From Phycisphaerales bacterium (GTDB lineage: Bacteria > Planctomycetota > Phycisphaerae > Phycisphaerales > SM1A02), in the NCBI GenBank assembly GCA_022447205.1, contig JAKVBQ010000008.1, forward strand, positions 39,746-103,745: DNA of 64,000 nucleotides, in the 5' to 3' direction. This document shows, piece after piece, positions 43,961-51,825 of the stretch. How positions within the stretch are numbered: the first letter of the stretch is position 1; the number at the start of each line of letters is the position of its first letter. Position numbers and translations under genes: made by a program. Below the pieces are notes generated by a model. That model worked only from the letters and a program-made list of their open reading frames with translations, did no database searches and had not been told where the DNA came from.

Positions 43961-45478
43961 TCAGGATCCGAATTCCCCGAGGAGGATCGCAAGGTCACCA
44001 CCATCGACGATTCCATCGCCATTGAGGTCGGCGATGTTGCTCTCGATGTCGCCGTTGTCGGCGTTCGCCACACCGGCGCTCTGGGTGCCGCCACGAATCC
44101 AACCGGTGGAGACGTCGCGCAGGAGGCGATACCTGGGGAAGTAATTGCTGCGAACATCGCTCTCATAGGCGGTAGTGCCCTGCTCGGTGCCACCATTGTT
44201 GCCCTGGTTCCTCCAGATGCAACGGTCGAAGACGCAAAGGGGGTCCCTTCCGGGCACGTCGTCGGTGCAGTGCATGGTCGCGCCCCACTGGTCGTCGACC
44301 GTGGTGTTGAGCGAGAAGATGCAGTTCGAGAACAGGATGTGATCCGCTTCACCATTGTCCGTCGAGTCGAAGAACACCGTCCCGAACCGTGACTCGTTCA
44401 GGCAGAAGGTGCAGCTGTTGAACATCGGATGGGCACCCTTGCTTGCATGATAGATGCCGTCCGAGACGGGACTGATGTTGCCATGCGTGAGGAGGCCGAT
44501 CTCGCAACCGGACCAGCTCCCGGTGCCGCCTTCCTGGTGGATGACACCGGTTGCGGAGCCGAGGTTGCCCCAGACCCGACAACCGGCGAACATCGGATTG
44601 CCTCCGTAGATCGAGATGCAATGGACCGAGAGAAGGGACCCGTATCCCCCGTGACACTCCTGTTGTCCGCCGGAATACGTTCCGTGGAAATCGCATGAAA
44701 CGAAGGCGGTTTCGTTGAGGTCCCCGGTCAGGAGCGCTCCGCCACCGAAGCCGTTCTGGGAACTGATGTCTCAGTAGCTGAAGGTCGCGAGACCATTGTG
44801 CGACCGGACTGCGACATCATTGATGGACCGGGACCAGAACACGGTCGCGAGGTAGTCACCGACCGATCCGACCAGTCCGTCCTGCATCCTGGTGCGCTGG
44901 CCGTTGGGGTTGCCGTTTCCGTTGGGATTGACGTATGCCGTGTTGCAGACATCGACAAGATCGGCTCCAGAAACCCATTCGGCTCTCGGGGTGACACCAT
45001 CGACACCACCGACAGGGACCTGAGTCGGGACGATGTTGCCGTTGGCGAGTCGGGTCACTTCACGAGGCCGACCGATGTAGGTGTTCGAGGTGTGCTCCCC
45101 CACCCTGATCGCCCAGCAGTTGTTGTTCTCGAAGCCCTCGGTGGGATTCCAGAAGACGATCATCTGCCAGCCGTCATTGGCATCGATCGCACCCATCGAG
45201 GTCGCCGGACGGATCGTGACATCGGCACGCTCGACGTTCAGGCTTTCGACGTACTGACCTTGGACGATGACGATCTCATCACCATCGGTGCAAGCCTCGA
45301 CGACCTCCTGGATGACCGGATACTGGGTGTTGATGCCCGTGTACCAGGTGTAGGTTCCGTCACCGTTCGGGACGGGATTGGGGTCGGGGATGTCCTGGGC
45401 GACAGCCTGCACGGCGAGGCATGATGCAAACAGGGCAACGATGAGTTCACAGGTCTTGATGTTCTTGCACGAGTACAT
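43961..45478 (-). pseudogene. Secreted beta-helix protein with half dockerin (array member 2), interrupted by one in-frame TGA
   Basis: The reading frame of 505 codons is intact from ATG at 45478 to the normal stop except for a single TGA at 44773-44771. The same position is TGC (Cys) in member 5, in the aligned phrase FSY-C-DISSHNGFGGG; here it reads FSY-stop-DISSQNGFGGG. Upstream there is a normal signal peptide and mature start DIPDPNPVPNGDGTYTW; downstream there is SRFGTVFFDSTDN, LCVFDRC and a dockerin repeat (LNGDGIVDGGDLAILLGEFGS). Likely a recent nonsense mutation, but recoding or sequencing error is possible. GGAG lies 9 bases before the start. Confidence 0.8.
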
Positions 45479-45599
45479 CGCGTCTTTCTCCGCCTCGAGC
45501 TGCCTGCCTCTCGCGTTATCAACCATCAGAGAACGACCGAGAAGCCGGGAACAGCGAAAATAGCCAATAGACCGGCCCAAACACGAGGATTATGCGCAT

Positions 45600-45622
45600 A
45601 AATGCCTGTAATTAAGCTACTT
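45600..45622. promoter_or_regulatory. Operator-like inverted repeat upstream of array member 2
   Basis: Plus strand AAATGCCT-N7-AGCTACTT; minus strand AAGTAGCT-N7-AGGCATTT. Arms match imperfectly, but the 7-bp AT-rich spacer and the GGCA(C/T)TT half-site agree with the copies at 40042 and 51620. It lies 122 bases before the start codon. Confidence 0.5.
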
Positions 45623-45740
45623 GTGCCCATGTCCGGTTCCTATAACTATTCAATTGTGTTACAGGACCTTTACTCATGCGGATAATCCCCCGCGCTTGAG
45701 AGGCTCAGGATGACCCCAGAGGCCGAAGCTCCACGAAAGA

Positions 45741-45770
45741 CAGGACCCCTCGCTGATGCGAGGGGTCCTG
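45741..45770 (-). terminator. Hairpin terminator after array member 3
   Basis: Perfect 13-bp stem (CAGGACCCCTCGC, loop TGAT, complementary arm), followed on the minus strand by TCTTTCG. It lies 58 bases after the stop of the gene ending at 45829. Confidence 0.8.
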
Positions 45771-45828
45771 CACAAATCAAATCCTGTAAAACACGTCGAA
45801 GATCGACGCAATCCCCTTGTTGGCTGGA

Positions 45829-47325
45829 TCAGTTCCAGGCGCCAAGGAGGATCGCGAGGTCGGTACCGTCAACGGTGCCATCACCATTGATGTCGGCCGG
45901 GGTCGAGTCGACGTTGCCACCGTCTTCAGCGGAGGCGACACCGGCACCGGGAATCGCGCCGCCGGTGGTGATGGTGTCGACCGAGCAGTCACGACCCATG
46001 CGGTAGCGCGGGAAGTAGTTGCTGACGACATCGTGCTCGAAAGCAAGTGCGCCGCCGGTGGTGCCGTTGTTGTTGCCATTGGCGAAGATGCAACGGTCGA
46101 AGGCGACCATCGGGTTACGGCCGGAGGTCGAATCGGTGCAGTAGGCGGTTCCGCCCCACTGGCCGTCGACGGTCTCGTTGCCGGCGAAGTTGCATTCGGT
46201 GAAGTTGACGTAATCAGCGGCTGCCATGCTGCTTGAGTCAAGGTAGACGGTCCCGAAACGGCTCATGTTGTCACCGAAGGTGCAACCGGAGAAGTTGGCG
46301 GACGCCGTCATGGTGACGATACCGTTCGAGACGGGGGACAGATTGCCATCCTGTCCAGCAGTGACGGGGTCAGGCGTGGCGCCGAACATGCAGCCCTGGA
46401 AGCTCGCGTCACCACCGGCGATGTTGATGATGCCGCTGACACCACCCATGTTGCCGTTCACGTCGCAACCGTTGAACATCGGGCTACCGCCACCGACGTA
46501 GATCGCGTGGACGGGGTTGCCGTTGAGGTCCTGACCACCGGAGTAGGTGTTGCTGATGGAGCAGCTGCTGTAGTTGCTGGTGTCGCCTGCGCCAGTGACC
46601 ATGATGCCACCACCGAAACCATTCATGGTGGTGATGCTGATGCAACTGAAGTTCGCTGCACTGCCGTCGCTGTGGATCGCAACCTTGTCGATCGAGCGGG
46701 ACTCGATCTGGAAGGCGAGGTCGCCTGCACTGTCAGAACCATCCTGGAGGGCGGTCCGGCTGGCGGCGGTCGTGTAGTTGGACTGGTTGTTGGCATCAAC
46801 TGCAGCGATGTATGTCAGTGTTGCAGTGCTGCTGAACTCGGCGTTGGAGCCACCGTAGGGAACCTGGGTCGTCGTGATGTTGCCGTTGGCAAGCTGCGTC
46901 ACGAGCGAGGGGCGACCGATATTGACGTTCTGGCAGCTTGAGTCTGTGCTGACTGCGGAGTTGTTGTTGGCCTCGGGACCCACGGTCGGGTTGCGAAGGA
47001 TGACGGAACCCCAGCATGCAGCCGATCCTGCGCTTGCGCCGTCGTCGATGACGCAGGAGCGGACGGTCACGTCAGCCTTGTTGACGGTGACGCTCTCGAC
47101 GTAGATGGCCGGGGATGCGTTGAGGCCACCCATGATGACGATCTCGTCACCTGAGCTGCAGTCAGCCATGGCAGTCGCCGGGGTCCACTGCATGTTGTGA
47201 CCGCAGTAGTAGGTGCTGGTACCGTCGGCGTTGGGCACGGGGTTGGGGTCAGGCTCTTCCTGACCAAACGCGGCGCCAGCAACGATGAATGCTGCAGACG
47301 CAGCAACCATGTAATTCTTAAGCAT
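45829..47325 (-). CDS. Secreted beta-helix protein with half dockerin (array member 3)
   Basis: A 498-residue exported protein. The ATG at 47325 (MLKNYMVAASAAFIVAG) has GGAG 6 bases upstream in the conserved leader GGAGAAAGA. The mature start reads QEEPDPNPVPNADGTSTYY. The body repeats beta-helix turns such as FSCISITTMNGFGGGIMV, FNGCDVNGNMGG, FSGCTFGDNMSRFGTVYLD and FTECNFAGNETVDGQWGG. It ends with YFPRYRMGRD, then INGDGTVDGTDLAILLGAWN. It has its own promoter region and terminator, so it is a separate unit. Confidence 0.82.
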   Translation of the reverse strand: MLKNYMVAASAAFIVAGAAFGQEEPDPNPVPNADGTSTYYCGHNMQWTPATAMADCSSGDEIVIMGGLNASPAIYVESVTVNKADVTVRSCVIDDGASAGSAACWGSVILRNPTVGPEANNNSAVSTDSSCQNVNIGRPSLVTQLANGNITTTQVPYGGSNAEFSSTATLTYIAAVDANNQSNYTTAASRTALQDGSDSAGDLAFQIESRSIDKVAIHSDGSAANFSCISITTMNGFGGGIMVTGAGDTSNYSSCSISNTYSGGQDLNGNPVHAIYVGGGSPMFNGCDVNGNMGGVSGIINIAGGDASFQGCMFGATPDPVTAGQDGNLSPVSNGIVTMTASANFSGCTFGDNMSRFGTVYLDSSSMAAADYVNFTECNFAGNETVDGQWGGTAYCTDSTSGRNPMVAFDRCIFANGNNNGTTGGALAFEHDVVSNYFPRYRMGRDCSVDTITTGGAIPGAGVASAEDGGNVDSTPADINGDGTVDGTDLAILLGAWN

Positions 47326-47420
47326 ATCTTTCTCCAACATGTTGAACGAAAATGACTTTGCTCGGTCCGATATACGAAGGTCCGAGAAGCCAAGGATAGA
47401 CAAGCAGTTACCGGCCGCAC

Positions 47421-47443
47421 AAGTGCAAGACTGATAATGCATT
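47421..47443. promoter_or_regulatory. Degenerate operator-like element upstream of array member 3
   Basis: The left half AAGTGCAA matches the operator arm at six of eight positions; the right half fits only with an 8-base spacer (ATGCATTG). Position is 96 bases before the start codon. Weak on its own. Confidence 0.3.
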
Positions 47444-47613
47444 GAATTAAAGATCACTACACGTCCTTTTATCAGCCGTGCACGCGATGATTGGCCTTGA
47501 AGACCGGCATTCAAATATCCAAGTCTCTCTTGGACAGTGACTTCCAACATGCCCCCGCATGAAGTGGCGACGCACGACCGGACTCAACCTCAAGGGAAGG
47601 GCAAGACACAGGG

Positions 47614-47644
47614 AAAAGCCCGCCAGGTGAATCGCCTGGCGGGC
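47614..47644 (-). terminator. Intrinsic terminator of the decayed array copy
   Basis: Perfect 10-bp stem (GCCCGCCAGG and CCTGGCGGGC, 7-base loop) followed on the minus strand by TTTTCCC. It stands about 80 bases beyond a dockerin remnant and serves no intact gene. Confidence 0.8.
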
Positions 47645-47719
47645 CCTGAAAACGGCAATTGATTGGCTCGTGCCGGCCGGGAGGATGTGGTCTTCCCGGG
47701 CGAGAAGAAATCGAGTCGA

Positions 47720-47890
47720 TGGCATTCAGGCACCGAGGAGCTGTCTCGAGATCGGCGCCATCAACGGTACCGTCTTCAGTGATTTCGATGATATTGGTGT
47801 CCGACTTCTCGCCATTGCCCGGGTCGGGGACGGGACCGATGGCGATGGCTTCCCGCAGGTTGTTCACCGTGGTGGCATCGCGACCATCTG
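47720..47890 (-). pseudogene. Remnant of a sixth beta-helix/dockerin gene (3' end only)
   Basis: On the minus strand the stretch reads GEKSDTNIIEITEDGTVDGADL, which aligns with the tail GGNVDSTPADINGDGTVDGTDL of member 3. The DNA after it (cgagatcggcgccatcaacg on the plus strand) closely matches the end of member 3, but one extra base shifts the frame, so the expected LLGAW is read out of frame as TAPRCLNA. No signal peptide or body remains. It kept its terminator. Evidence for loss of a copy by deletion. Confidence 0.6.
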
Positions 47891-47906
47891 GCAACGAGGA
47901 AAGATG

Positions 47907-47928
47907 GGCCCCCACTGGACTGGGGGCC
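47907..47928 (-). terminator. Hairpin terminator after array member 4
   Basis: 8-bp perfect stem (GGCCCCCA and TGGGGGCC, 6-base loop) followed on the minus strand by CATCTTTCC, 14 bases after the stop of the gene ending at 47942. Confidence 0.6.
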
Positions 47929-47941
47929 TTGTGCGGGTGAT

Positions 47942-49624
47942 TCAATCCCAGGCGGAAAGGACCAGGGCGAGATCGGTTCCGTCAACGACTCCATCGCCAT
48001 TGACGTCGGCCGGGTCGGCCGCGATCGAGTCATCCGACCCGTCGCCTGCATTGCCCACGCCCGCACTGCCGAAGACACCGCTGGCAATGACGTCGGTCGT
48101 GATGTCCCGCAGGACCCTGTACCTCGGGAAGTAGTTGCTCTTCACATCGTGCTGGATGTGCGTCGCACCACCAGTGGTCCCTGCTGCGTTGGCTCCCCGG
48201 AACTCACACTGGTCGAAGGCGATCAGCGGGTTGCGGCCAGCCACGGGATCGACACAGTAGGCAGTGGCGCCCCACTGCCCGTCGACGGTCTGGTTCGCCT
48301 CGAACTGGCAGCCGCTGAAGAAGACCACGTCATTGTCACCGCTGTCCGCTGAATCGAAGTAGACGGTGCCGAATCGAGACATGTTGCTCGAGAACGTGCA
48401 GCTGAAGAAGCTTGGGACCGCCCCTCCGGAGATGGTGTAGATACCGTTGGAGACCGGTGAGAAGTTGGGGGTTCCTTCATCGTCGGACCTGATCTGCGTC
48501 ACACCACGAGTCATGGTGAACATGTTCCAATGGGAGAAATCAGGATCTCCGCCGAACAGGCAACCTGACCAGGTGCCACGTCCACCGGTCTGGCAGACGA
48601 TCCCGTTCGGACCACCGACGTTGTCGATGACCATGCAACCTGCGAAGAAAGGATTGCCGTCCGTGATGGTCACGGCATGAATGGGATTCCCGTTCAATTC
48701 ATGTCCTGTCGTGAAGGTGCCTCGGACGATGCAGTTGACGTAGGAACTCGAGTCATCCGCACCCGAGACGATGATGCCACCACCGAATCCGTTCTGAGTC
48801 GAGATCTCCACCGTGTTCAGGGTTGCCTGGGAGCCTTCACTGAGGAGTGCGACCGTGTCGATCGCCCTTGCCTCGAGGCGGAAGGCCAGGTAGTTCATCG
48901 CATCCACATCCATCGTCGGGCCAACGAATCCCGACTGGAGTCGCGACGTGACGTTGGGATTGCTCCTGTTGCCGTTCGTGTTGGGGAGCGGGGCGCTGCT
49001 CGTACCGATGTTCTGGTTGAGAAGAAGTCGTTCCCGGTGGTTGGGATCGAGATGCTCCGGGTAGGGCCACGGTCCACTGTTCCTCGACATGGGGACGAGT
49101 TCGACGCTCGAATCGGTGCCATACTCCTCGAAGTTCGGGTCTTGCGAAACGAACACGTGGGTCAGGATGATCGCACCATTCGCAAGTTCGGTGATCTGAG
49201 GGGGGCGACCGATGTAGGTGTTCTGGGTGTTCGGACCGACTCGGATCACGTAGTCACTGTCGCCCATGCCCTCCGTCGGATTCCGCAGGATGACGGCATC
49301 CCAACCGGCATCAAACCCGCCTGCAAGACTGTCGCTGCAGGTGTTCGGCCTGATCACCAGATCCGACTTGTCGATGTCGAGAGCCTCCGTGTAGACGTTC
49401 GCAGCAGCACGGGATGGACCACCCATGATGACGATCTCGTCCCCGGAGCTGGCATCGCTGATGGCCTGGCCGGGAGTCCACTGCATGTTCTGGCCGGAGT
49501 AGTAGGTGTACGTTCCATCTGAATTCGGCACAGGATTCGGGTCTGGAACATCCTGAGCAAGCAGGGTTCCTGCAAACAGACCATTGAGTGCCAAACTGCA
49601 CAGCACAGGACGAAGTGCCATCAT
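47942..49624 (-). CDS. Secreted beta-helix protein with half dockerin (array member 4)
   Basis: A 560-residue exported protein, the longest member. Two adjacent ATG codons (49624 and 49621) follow GGAGAAAG; the first is used here. The mature start reads QDVPDPNPVPNSDGTYTYY. The body has beta-helix turns (TVEISTQNGFGGGIIV, FAGCMVIDNVGG, FFSCTFSSNMSRFGTVYFD, FSGCQFEANQTVDGQWGA), then YFPRYRVLRDITTD and a half dockerin (VNGDGVVDGTDLALVLSAWD). An extra segment of about 60 residues after QNTYIGRPPQITELANG sets it apart. Own terminator. Confidence 0.82.
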   Translation of the reverse strand: MMALRPVLCSLALNGLFAGTLLAQDVPDPNPVPNSDGTYTYYSGQNMQWTPGQAISDASSGDEIVIMGGPSRAAANVYTEALDIDKSDLVIRPNTCSDSLAGGFDAGWDAVILRNPTEGMGDSDYVIRVGPNTQNTYIGRPPQITELANGAIILTHVFVSQDPNFEEYGTDSSVELVPMSRNSGPWPYPEHLDPNHRERLLLNQNIGTSSAPLPNTNGNRSNPNVTSRLQSGFVGPTMDVDAMNYLAFRLEARAIDTVALLSEGSQATLNTVEISTQNGFGGGIIVSGADDSSSYVNCIVRGTFTTGHELNGNPIHAVTITDGNPFFAGCMVIDNVGGPNGIVCQTGGRGTWSGCLFGGDPDFSHWNMFTMTRGVTQIRSDDEGTPNFSPVSNGIYTISGGAVPSFFSCTFSSNMSRFGTVYFDSADSGDNDVVFFSGCQFEANQTVDGQWGATAYCVDPVAGRNPLIAFDQCEFRGANAAGTTGGATHIQHDVKSNYFPRYRVLRDITTDVIASGVFGSAGVGNAGDGSDDSIAADPADVNGDGVVDGTDLALVLSAWD

Positions 49625-49718
49625 CTTTCTCCAGGTTGAGTTCAAACACAGAGACTGGGCGGGGCCAACACGAAGCCCGTTCCAGCTCAGTCCGCTAACC
49701 TAACGAAAACCGCTCGCG

Positions 49719-49741
49719 AAAGATCATAATTATCGGCATTT
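49719..49741. promoter_or_regulatory. Operator-like element upstream of array member 4 (one strong half-site)
   Basis: Plus strand AAAGATCA-N7-CGGCATTT. The right half and the AT-only spacer TAATTAT match the other copies; the left half matches poorly. It is 95 bases before the start codon. Confidence 0.4.
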
Positions 49742-49835
49742 CAAGGAAATACGCCCTATAAGTCTTCAGGGACGGATCTTTCCCTGCCAGTCGCATCATG
49801 CCACTCGGCCTGTGACATGGTGTCAAAAACGCAAA

Positions 49836-49864
49836 GGGCCCACCGAGTCAGACTCGGTGGGCCC
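49836..49864 (-). terminator. Intrinsic terminator after array member 5
   Basis: Perfect 13-bp stem (GGGCCCACCGAGT, loop CAG, complementary arm) followed on the minus strand by TTTGCGTTTTTG. It lies 67 bases after the stop of the gene ending at 49932. Confidence 0.88.
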
Positions 49865-49931
49865 CTTGGAATTCAGGGGATGAGGGAGGAATCAGGCCGG
49901 GGCCTGGTTCATGCCCTTGTCATCCTTCGAT

Positions 49932-51413
49932 TCAGCCCCAAGCGCCCAGGAGGGCAGCGAGGTCCGAGCCGTCAACCTTGCCGTCGCCGTTGATGTCGGC
50001 GGGGTTGGCACCGGTGGAACCATCGTTGGCGCTGTCGACGCCGGCACCATCGGTGCTGGCATCAAGAGTACCGGTCGAGAGGTCGCGAAGGATGCGGTAG
50101 TACGGGAAGTAGTTGCTGCGAACGTTCTTCTCGTAGTTGGTGAAGCCCTGCTGGGTACCGGCACCGTTGGTGCCCAGGTTGTCCCATTCGCAACGGTCGA
50201 ACACGCAAAGCGGTGCACGGCCGGCGACGGCGTCGGTGCAGTGCATGACTGCGCCGTACTGATCGTCGACGGTGTTGTTGTTGCGGAATGCGCAGTTGCT
50301 CATCAGCACGTAATCATCATTCGAGTTGTCGGTCGAGTCAAAGAAGACGGTACCGAGACGCGACTGGTTGTTCTCGAAGGAGCAGTCGGTGATCGTGGAC
50401 TGACCACCGCCCGTGATGACCATGATGCCGTCGGAGACGGGGGACATGTTGCCCATGGCAGCAAGACCGATGTTGCAACCCATGTAGTGGGTGTTGCCAC
50501 CTTCCTGGTAGATGCAGCCGTCTGCGCCACCCAGGTTCGCAAAGACATCGCAACCGGAGAACATCGGGCTGCCACCCATGACGGAGATGGCGTGGACGGG
50601 GTAACCGTCGGGAGTCTGGCCACCAGAGAAGGTGTCGTGGATGGTGCAGTTCACGAAGGAGGTGCTGTTGTCGTCACCGAGGCAGGCGATGCCGCCACCG
50701 AAACCGTTGTGCGAGCTGATGTCGCAGTAGCTGAACGTGGCGTTCGAACCAGCGTCCGCCAGGATGGCGACGTCGTTCACCGAACGGGACCAGAAGACCA
50801 TGGCAAGGTTGCCACCGGCGTCAAGGCCGGCCTGCATGCGGGTCTGGTCCATCACGCCTGCGGAGCCGAAGGCGGACGTGTAGTCGGTGTTGCAGATGGC
50901 AACGTTCGTCGCGGAAGCAACCCATTCCTGGTTGCCGGCGCCGCCGACGGGAACCCAGCTGGCGGTCTGGTGACCGGTGGCGAGCTGGGTGATTTCGCGG
51001 GGACGACCGAGGTAGGTGTTCTCGGTGCTGTCACCGGTCTTCATGGCGTGACCGTTGTCGTTCTCGAAGCCCTCGGTGGGGTTCCAGAAGGTGACGGACT
51101 GCCAGGAGCCGTTTGCATCCATTGCACCGACCTCGGTGGCGCAACGGATCGTGACGTCCTTGCGGTTGATGCTCAGGCTTTCGACGTACTGGCCAGCCAT
51201 GACGACGATTTCGTCACCATCGCTGCAGCCGGGAGCGCCGCCCTGACCTGAGAGCACGGACTGGATCACGGGATACTGAGTGTTGTTACCGACGTACCAG
51301 GTGGAGGTGCCATCGGGATTGGGCACGGGGTTGGGATCAGGAATGTCCTGAGCCATCACGGTGCCTGCTGCCATCAGCGCTGCACTTGCAGCAAGGAGGG
51401 TAGTCTTGGTCAT
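49932..51413 (-). CDS. Secreted beta-helix protein with half dockerin (array member 5)
   Basis: A 493-residue exported protein. The ATG at 51413 (MTKTTLLAASAALMAAG) follows GGAGAAAGA with 7 bases after GGAG, itself preceded by the palindrome CAACATGTTG. The mature start reads QDIPDPNPVPNPDGTSTWY. The body has turns FSYCDISSHNGFGGGIA, FVNCTIHDTFSGG, FSGCDVFANLGGADG, SRLGTVFFDSTDN and LCVFDRCEWDN, then YFPYYRILRDLSTG and a half dockerin (INGDGKVDGSDLAALLGAWG). Best-preserved relative of broken member 2. Operator-like repeat 207 bases upstream. Confidence 0.83.
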   Translation of the reverse strand: MTKTTLLAASAALMAAGTVMAQDIPDPNPVPNPDGTSTWYVGNNTQYPVIQSVLSGQGGAPGCSDGDEIVVMAGQYVESLSINRKDVTIRCATEVGAMDANGSWQSVTFWNPTEGFENDNGHAMKTGDSTENTYLGRPREITQLATGHQTASWVPVGGAGNQEWVASATNVAICNTDYTSAFGSAGVMDQTRMQAGLDAGGNLAMVFWSRSVNDVAILADAGSNATFSYCDISSHNGFGGGIACLGDDNSTSFVNCTIHDTFSGGQTPDGYPVHAISVMGGSPMFSGCDVFANLGGADGCIYQEGGNTHYMGCNIGLAAMGNMSPVSDGIMVITGGGQSTITDCSFENNQSRLGTVFFDSTDNSNDDYVLMSNCAFRNNNTVDDQYGAVMHCTDAVAGRAPLCVFDRCEWDNLGTNGAGTQQGFTNYEKNVRSNYFPYYRILRDLSTGTLDASTDGAGVDSANDGSTGANPADINGDGKVDGSDLAALLGAWG

Positions 51414-51619
51414 TTTCTTTCTCCAACATGTTGAACAGGAGTACCTGCGGCGACCTGAACTTCTCAGGCCCATAAACCACAGGCAGAACTGAAGTTAATC
51501 AGCACTCTTATCCACCTCTGTCGAAATGCCCCAAGAGTCCGACTTTTGTAGTGTGATAAGGCGTCAGCCCCCCTCTACAGCCCTTGAAAACAGACAACCG
51601 GAACGACCTTTATCTGTGC

Positions 51620-51642
51620 AAGTGCCTATATTTAAGGCGCTT
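51620..51642. promoter_or_regulatory. Operator-like inverted repeat upstream of array member 5
   Basis: Plus strand AAGTGCCT-N7-AGGCGCTT: one mismatch between the 8-bp arms, spacer ATATTTA. The arms are nearly identical to the copy at 40042-40064. Confidence 0.6.
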
Positions 51643-51759
51643 AGAGAATTGCAATCCACCTCTTGCAATACAACTCCTCGAACCAGACCATGGACCGATA
51701 AGAAAAAAGAATAATCCGATAACTGGATAACAAACATGGACTTATGGCGTAGAAATGAC

Positions 51760-51786
51760 AAGTTGGCCGTCCTGGAGGGCCAACTT
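51760..51786 (-). terminator. Hairpin terminator after the FG-GAP gene
   Basis: Perfect 9-bp stem (AAGTTGGCC and GGCCAACTT, 9-base loop) followed on the minus strand by TGTCATTTC. It lies 39 bases after the stop of the gene ending at 51826. Confidence 0.65.
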
Positions 51787-51825
51787 GGTCGCTGATGGGT
51801 TCAGATCAGGATCTTTATCGAGGGA

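Larger units (their letters stand above)
45479..45828 (-). other. Intergenic region between array members 2 and 3
   Basis: AT-rich for this genome and gene-free. It holds the upstream region of member 2, including an inverted repeat at 45600-45622 and an AAGGTCC box (minus, 45670-45664), and the terminator of member 3 at 45741-45770. Confidence 0.6.
47326..47941 (-). other. Intergenic region between array members 3 and 4
   Basis: No intact gene. From right to left it holds the terminator of member 4 (47907-47928), a decayed dockerin tail (47720-47890), that tail's own terminator (47614-47644), and the upstream region of member 3 with a half-conserved operator (47421-47443) and the palindrome CAACATGTTG directly before GGAGAAAGA. 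Confidence 0.6.
49625..49931 (-). other. Intergenic region between array members 4 and 5
   Basis: Gene-free and AT-rich. It contains the operator-like element at 49719-49741 upstream of member 4 and the strong terminator of member 5 at 49836-49864. Confidence 0.6.
51414..51825 (-). other. Intergenic region upstream of array member 5
   Basis: 412 bases without a gene, AT-rich. It holds the palindrome CAACATGTTG next to the ribosome-binding site, an AAGGTCG box (51610-51604), the operator-like repeat at 51620-51642, and the terminator of the next gene at 51760-51786. Short reading frames here have no ribosome-binding site and no recognisable product. Confidence 0.6.

Noticed and set aside
44640..44773. 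Selenocysteine decoding of the TGA in array member 2
   Set aside because: No convincing SECIS hairpin follows the TGA, beta-helix surface proteins are not known selenoproteins, and a one-base nonsense change is simpler. Kept as a question in the findings, not as a feature.
42403..51413. The repeated beta-helix genes as a CRISPR-like or mobile repeat array
   Set aside because: Repeats are whole coding genes with their own terminators; there are no short direct repeats with spacers, no cas genes, transposase or target-site duplications.
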